From NCBI GenBank assembly GCA_015698045.1, contig BLAL01000018.1, positions 62,001 to 126,000 on the forward strand: a stretch of 64,000 bases of DNA, given 5' to 3'. A model generated the notes under the pieces. The model saw only the letters and a program-made list of their open reading frames with translations. It ran no database searches and was not told the origin of the DNA. The position numbers and the translations under genes are program-made. The number at the start of each line of letters is the position of its first letter. The stretch's first letter is position 1. The DNA comes from Rhizophagus clarus (taxonomy: Eukaryota; Glomeromycota; Glomeromycetes; Glomerales; Glomeraceae). Below, piece by piece: positions 58,399-64,000 of this stretch.

Positions 58399-61300
58399 TC
58401 GGAATCTCTAGATACAAGAACCAGAACCAAAGTGCATTGTTTCTGTAAAGAATGTAACGGTAAATTGGTTGATCCAAGGACTAAACTGAAACATGAGTTA
58501 AAATATAAATTAAAATCTAATGCGAATAATAATTTTGGTAACAATTATCAAGAAGGTTCTTCAAATGTTATATCATCTGATGCTGTTGATGAAGATGTAA
58601 TGGAATGCGACCCAATACAAGGGATAAATGATACATCACCTGATATAACTGAACAATTATCCGAAGATATTGAACAATTGTCCGAAGATATTGAACCATT
58701 GTCCGAAGATATTGAACCATTACTCACAAGAAACTATTTCTTTTTAACAAAGAAGACACCTATACATGAATCGGCAAAACATCGAACGATAAAGAAAGGA
58801 AAAATATCCGATCTTGTTCTTGAAAATTTATTATTGGATAATGTAAGAAACGAGAATGATCAAGACGGGGATTCTGAAGATGATGACGATAAAAATGGAG
58901 ATACTGAAGATAGCGATTCTAATTATTCCGATGATTATGAAGATGATGACGATGAGGAAGTCAATTTTGCATCAACAGATTTCGATGACGGCGAACCAAT
59001 TCTTCCTAACATTAACATTAATGATAATTATACTTGGACTATTTTGTGGATATTACAATATCAACAACGATTTAAACTTTCCAATGTAGCTATAGATTCT
59101 TTGTTCAAGTTCTTAAGATTTTTTCTTTTGACAATAGATGAAAATAAATTTTCATCTTTTCCTTCCTCTTTATATATGGCTAAAAAGGTGTTGGGGATAT
59201 CCACAACGATAATTAAATATGCAGCCTGTGACAGATGTCACAAATTGTATGATATAAAAGAATTATTAGACAATACTGAAATACCAACTTGCAGTTTTGT
59301 AAACTATCCAAATCACAGAATAGAACGATTTCGACAACAATGCAATAACCCTCTATTAACGAAAATAGATAGTAATAATAGTAGTAATAATCCCATTTTC
59401 CGTCCGATAATGACATTCCCGTTAATAAATATTAAGCAACAATTGACCCTTTTTTTTAATCGCAAAAATTTTGAAATGTCATGTCGGAAGTGGTCAGAAA
59501 GGAAAAACGGAACTGAAGCTTTATTCGATATCTATGATGGTAGGGTCTGGAAAAGTTTTACAGATGATGATGGTGCGCTGTTTTTTACAAAAGAATTTGC
59601 CGATACTCATATCGGATTAATGTTAAATATGGATTTGTTCCAGCCATTCGTAAATTCACAATATTCTGTTGGTGTGATTTATGCCGTTTTTTGTAATTTG
59701 TCGCGTAATGAACGCTTCAAGCCATACAATATTCTCACACTAGCAGTAATGCCTGGTCCGAAAGAACCAAGCCAACATGAAATTAACAATTATTTGTATC
59801 CGATCGTTAACCAGTTAAATCGTTTGTGGAATGGCTATTTTATAAAAACAAACGAACACAACAACGGTCGATTTGTCCGTGGTGCAATCATTGGCTGTTC
59901 TAGCGACGTCCCTGCATCTCGGAAATTATGTGGTTTCATCTCGGCTCGTATTGCATGCTACCGATGTTACAAATCGGCAAATTTTATAAACAATCAACCA
60001 AATTTTGGGGGGTTTGCAGATTTAGACGACTGGTTTGTTGAGCGAGATATTAATGAAATAAGAGAAAAAGCAAGTGAGTGGAAACAATGTGCAACTGAAG
60101 AAGCACGAAGAGCCCATGTCTCTGAACATCATGTTCGCTGGTCGGAGATATACCGCTTGCTTTATTTTAATCCTGTTCGCTCCTATGCATTGCCTTTTTC
60201 TCGGTGTTGCGAAATGGATCGTAACGAAACTCTGGATAGGCGAAGGTATATTAAATAACGAAAAGCTCAAAATTATGCAAGAGAGAGCTGACATGATAAA
60301 GTTCCCAAGTGACCTTGGACGCCGCCCTGTCAGAATAGCTACCGGTGAAGGATTCTCAAGTTTCACGGCGGACATGTGGAAAACCTTCATGTTAATTTTT
60401 GCAATACCTATCACATGGAGTTTCCTTGGATACATCGACCGAAAAATTCTTGCATATTTCGTGCGCGCTTGCAAGATCTTAACAAACCGAGAGCTACAAA
60501 AAAATATGTTAAATGAAGCGTTTACAAGACTGATAGAGATGAACAAATTAATTGAACAAAAATATGGTCAAGAAAAAATAAGTCCTAATCTGCATCTCTG
60601 TCTCCATATCTGTGAATGCGCATTAGACTATGGTCCTTTGTCCTCATTCTGGTGTTATAGCTTTGAACGGATGAACGGAATTTTAGGTACGTGATGTAAT
60701 TTTTCCGATTTGAAAATCGCAATGTTATTAATTATTTTTAAAAATTGTAGGTTCTTATAATAATAGCAGACGTAATATTGAACCTGAACTACTAAGAATT
60801 ATGTCCGAAAATACAATCCTTCAATACTTCCTCTCAAATTGTGACAACGATCACTTATTTTCCTCCTTGGAGATAATAGAACCAAGAAAATCTGTTGGCA
60901 GCTTGGCTGCACTTGATGATTTTGCGAGCGATGAGTATCAAAATTTTATAAGACTATCTCTTATTGAGGAAGATTCGGCTTACGGAACGGAATGTTTTCC
61001 TGGGTTGCTAATGAAACCGCGTAAAGAAACTACCCTTCCAAACCAAATTTTGGACCTACTGGTAGAATTTTATAATAGTTTGTATAATGATTATTGTTTC
61101 ATCTCCATCTACTCTATAATAGGTTCAAATAACGGTACTGTCGTAAACCCTAGAATTATACAATATGGGAGAATAAGAATTGGGGCGGACATATATGGTT
61201 CTGTTCAGGCTGCTCGTCACGAAAAATCCTCATATATATTAGCTCGATTTGTACATTATGATGGATCGATCGATGTTTATCCCGGTCAAGTACAATTTTA

Positions 61301-61598
61301 TTTTGAGCATACTATTCATTTAAATAGTTCACGATCATTAACCCATTCATTAGCGTTAGTCAAATGGTACAAACCGGTTCAAGATCATAGTACAAGATAT
61401 TATTGCCAAGTAGATAACGACATAAAATCATGTAATATGGAATTATGGACAAATGAGTTTTATGATATGAGAAGAGACAGTATTATACCCATACATCATA
61501 TAATAGGAAAATTCATTAAATGTAATTTTGATACTGGGACGAGAAAAACAAAAGAATATATGGCTGTGATTCCTTTAAATAAAAAAATTTCGTTTTAA
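58396..61598 (+). pseudogene. Element A transposase, copy 2, frameshifted at the DPMH motif
   Basis: Same two exons as copy 1 (58396-60686 and 60751-61598), but 14 bp are missing at about 60180. The frame leaves VNPVR-type sequence and stops at 60258 after some 620 residues. The deletion removes FCVV and the conserved Asp of VVDPMH. Downstream sequence (MHCLFLGVAKWI and the rest) remains open in the original frame to 61598. Trp 414 of the DWFQPF motif is Leu. The protein cannot be a complete transposase; copy 1 could supply it in trans. Confidence 0.93.
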
Positions 61599-63418
61599 AA
61601 ACTTTATATAATATAAAATGAATTATATGTAAAATCAGAATGGCGAATTCAATTATAGCATTTGTATTTGATTAAATTATAACAATCATTTTTTTTTGGC
61701 ACAAGAATAACGATAAAGGTTACATATACCGTAATTAATTCTAACCGCGTGAAAAATCAGATAATTCAGATAACAAGAGATCTTATTTTGAGCCGGCAAA
61801 GTTGTATTGCAAATCGGTCTTTTATTACGGCATTACGATACAAGCACCATACTTTGTGATTAATAACTCTAATCATGTAATAATTTTTAGATATCAAAGG
61901 TTTATTTTATTTTAATTAAATATCACATAAAGTATAAAACAATTATTCTGGCTATATAAATACATTTAAGGCCGGCAAAGCTGTATTGCAAATCGGCCCT
62001 TCTTATTTGAAAAGGGTAACAATTACATTAAATTAATACGGCACTTATTCAAAAATGTTTAAAAATGTTGCAACTTAATTCTCCAATAATCATCATTGTT
62101 ATAATCAAGTTACTTACGACTTAAGCCTACTTTGATTATAAATAAAACGGCACTTCGCACAGACAGAGCTCATGATATATGAGTTATCCCATCATGCCTA
62201 TTTTACCCCTTGATAAAGGATTTTCGTTGCATGTACTTTCCTAATCAATGATAATCAAAGTTACTTACGACTTAAGTCTACTTTGATTATAAATAAAACG
62301 GCACTTCGCACAGACAGAGCTCATGATATATGAGTTATCCCATCATGCCTATTTTAACTATGATTAAAGAATTTACATTATTATTGTAAATATTTTACTC
62401 ATAAGTCATAATGATATCTATTTAGACTTCGACGAATAATGCGACAGAGGAGGCGGAATTATCATAACCAAAATTCGAAGCGAGAGGTCTATGTATAGTA
62501 AATAGATCATCAACTTTGGTACCAGAGTTATTTACAAACTTTAGGTGGCCACCTAGCCCACCTTTCCTATAACACACTATGCACGACGGCAAACGGTATA
62601 GGAGGCAGACTCTTCTTTCAGAAAGAAAGTTTTTTTTTGAAAAAAAAAAAAAATAGTACAATTAAATAGCGTTTAATTAAATGTGATTAATTAACTTTTT
62701 AGGAATAGGCCTTATCAATGCGATCTCATCAGTTTCGATTATCACTGTTCAACCTTATGAATACTTCAGTTATTGTTTGTGAAATCGAACCAACTGGGAA
62801 TTCAATGTACAAAACAAGTAGAATATTTAGAATAGTATCTTATATTTATTAGTATAATAAATAATTTCAAAAATCCTATGATGTAAAATTACGAAATATT
62901 ACAATTTAAATATCGGCAAAGGCTATTTTAAATAGAGTAAAATCTTTATTCGACCTGTGTCAAAAGCGGTAAAGTTTACACTAAATATAATATCTCCGGT
63001 TTAAATATCGGCATTTAATTAAAAAAAGGTAAAAATCGGCCGCTAAAATCGGCATTTCTGGATGAAAAATCGGAAGTTAACAAAAATCGGCAAAAAATTA
63101 GTAAAATAATCGGCAAAGCCTTATTGAAGTCGGCAAGGGAATTTTAAATAAGATAAAATCCTTTATTCGAACTATACGAAAAGGGTAAAGTATATAATAA
63201 ATATAATATCTCCGGTTTAAATATCGGCATTTATTTAAAAAAAGGTAAAAATCGGCCGCTAAAATCGGCATTTATGACTGAAAAATCGGAATTTAACAAA
63301 AATCGGCAAAAATAGATATGGCTATACTAAAATAAGCAAAATTTGGCATATTCTATATTGAAGTCGGCAAGGCTATTTTAAATAGAGCAAAATCCGATTT
63401 TTTTTCATTCGACCTGTG
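61599..63418. repeat. Outer non-coding and subterminal region of copy 2
   Basis: Mirror of 43692-45511: the 100-bp direct repeat at about 62105-62356, the internal terminus-like copy at 62950-62960 (inverted CACAGGTCGA) and the ATCGGCA-word array to the end at 63418. A single-base difference near 62585 distinguishes the copies. No gene called. Confidence 0.7.
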
Positions 63419-64000
63419 AATGGCGTTCTCGGCATCGTGTGAATAACATTAAAAATCAAGGAGAAGAAAGAATAAAACAAGATAAGAGAAGGGCAAAAAA
63501 GAATTCGAGGATGCAAGACGTAAGTAAATATTCAATTAATGTGAAATGAAAAGTTAGTAGTTAACTATCAATTACATTACTAGAAAAAAAAAAGAAGAAC
63601 AAAAGCAACAAACTATTTGATAGAAGGTAAAGATAAGTATATTGTCAGGTATCCAGAAGGAGACCTTGTAAAAATTCTTAAAGATTCGGGTTACCACTCG
63701 GAAGAGTGGGAAGAAACAGATCCTGAGGAAGATTGGACTGTTATCCGACCTGCAGTAGTTGAAGATGGTGAAGTTATTGAGGAAGCCGTTAAAGAAAAGT
63801 CAACATCAGTATACATTTATGATAAATGGTGGCGTTCTTCTGCAGTATGTATATTTATTATTTTATTAGTTTATTTATCAAAAACACTAATAGTAATTTA
63901 TTTATTTAAGCTTTTACGATTATTACACGACCGAATTGATCCAACGGTCGAATTATTAAGGAAAAAACCACCAACTTTAAACCCTAAAAAAGCTGACAAC
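63419..64000 (+). pseudogene. Element B accessory gene, 3' part (continues past the window)
   Basis: The exon resumes at 63421 in frame: WRSRHRVNNIKNQGEERIKQ, DKRRAKKNSRMQD, ending at GTAAGT (63520), like SRRDQ at the same intron in A. Next exon 63584-63844: YIVRYPEGDLVKILKDSGYH, HSEEWEETDPEEDW and SVYIYDKWWRSSA before GTATGT, matching A's HSDEWSTEDE and IHNKEWRSSR. Last exon from 63911: LLRLLHDRIDPTVELLRKKP to the edge. Exon boundaries and motifs coincide with A, so this is a true homologue. Without the A insertions the gene looks open. Confidence 0.75.

Larger units (their letters stand above)
53622..63418. mobile_element. Element A copy 2, inverted relative to copy 1, 9797 bp
   Basis: Same ends (CACAGGTCGAATGAAAA) and gene order as copy 1 in reverse. 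The length difference of 12 bp is fully explained by a 14-bp deletion in the transposase and two extra A in the homopolymer; all other differences I found are single-base. Examples: conserved Trp 414 is Leu here, Pro to Ser in NLPRNER, His to Tyr in FKPHN. Outer flank AATGG (63419) and inner flank ATA (53503-53501 on the minus strand) do not make a clean 3-bp duplication. Confidence 0.92.

Noticed and set aside
43687..63423. Single insertion of the whole 19.7-kb pair with AATGG as a 5-bp target duplication
   Set aside because: AATGG does occur on both outer sides, and removing the block keeps a frame. But it leaves one unpaired A, and it leaves unexplained why the spacer encodes, in reverse, the matching missing part of the same protein and why GGA pairs across copies.

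Overview
The window looks like an AT-rich eukaryotic, probably fungal, genome stretch dominated by DNA transposons. The evidence is short introns (about 60-90 bp) with GT..AG ends, an intron-split histone H2B gene of fungal type, and dense nested transposons. An arbuscular mycorrhizal fungus of the Rhizophagus type is my best guess from the mix of Plavaka/CACTA-like, hAT and OTU/vertnin-like families, but that is inference. The only ordinary host genes I can defend are histone H2B at the left (1322-2016, minus), perhaps the first codons of a gene leaving the left edge, and perhaps a trihelix-type DNA-binding gene (34962-35681, minus). The trihelix gene sits next to a broken fragment of ribosomal protein uL16/RPL10.

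Layout. 1-5275: H2B, then AT- and A-rich spacer. 5276-8175: a decayed PIF/Harbinger element with a MYB/SANT-like gene and a broken DDE transposase. 8410-12074: an element of an unnamed family (TIR starting CAGSACCCC, 6-bp target duplication) that carries an intact-looking autonomous hAT (8595-11088). 14128-20356: several non-autonomous elements with clear target duplications and internal minisatellites. 20976-27840: a decayed OTU/vertnin-like gene split by two hAT-type insertions. 28776-30430: a LINE-type ORF1 pseudogene. 36668 to the right edge: a large Tnp2/Plavaka-CACTA-like element (called B here), with a minus-strand transposase and a divergent plus-strand accessory gene either side of a 280-bp promoter with repeated motifs.

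Element B has been hit repeatedly. Its transposase is split by a 3365-bp hAT-type element, which is itself split by a 2717-bp member of the 6-bp-duplication family filled with about 20 satellite units. Its accessory gene is split by two near-identical 9.8-kb copies of a related element (A), at 43692-53500 and 53622-63418, facing each other as a giant inverted repeat around a 121-bp spacer. The spacer is a piece of the same accessory gene in reverse orientation, and the GGA target duplication of one insertion is now split between the two copies. Both facts point to two separate insertions followed by an inversion through recombination between the copies. Copy 1 keeps an open 1050-residue transposase. 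Copy 2 has a 14-bp deletion that removes the conserved Asp of its DPMH motif.

How the genes work together: A and B share a two-gene plan, a Tnp2-type transposase transcribed divergently from a multi-exon accessory gene. The accessory proteins of A and B are recognisably related (basic stretch before an intron, HS-[DE]-EW motif, WRSS motif before an intron), and A's also has an RS-dipeptide region and an acidic tail. The accessory protein is probably part of the transposition machinery, by analogy with the second gene of plant CACTA elements, but its biochemical role cannot be read from sequence.
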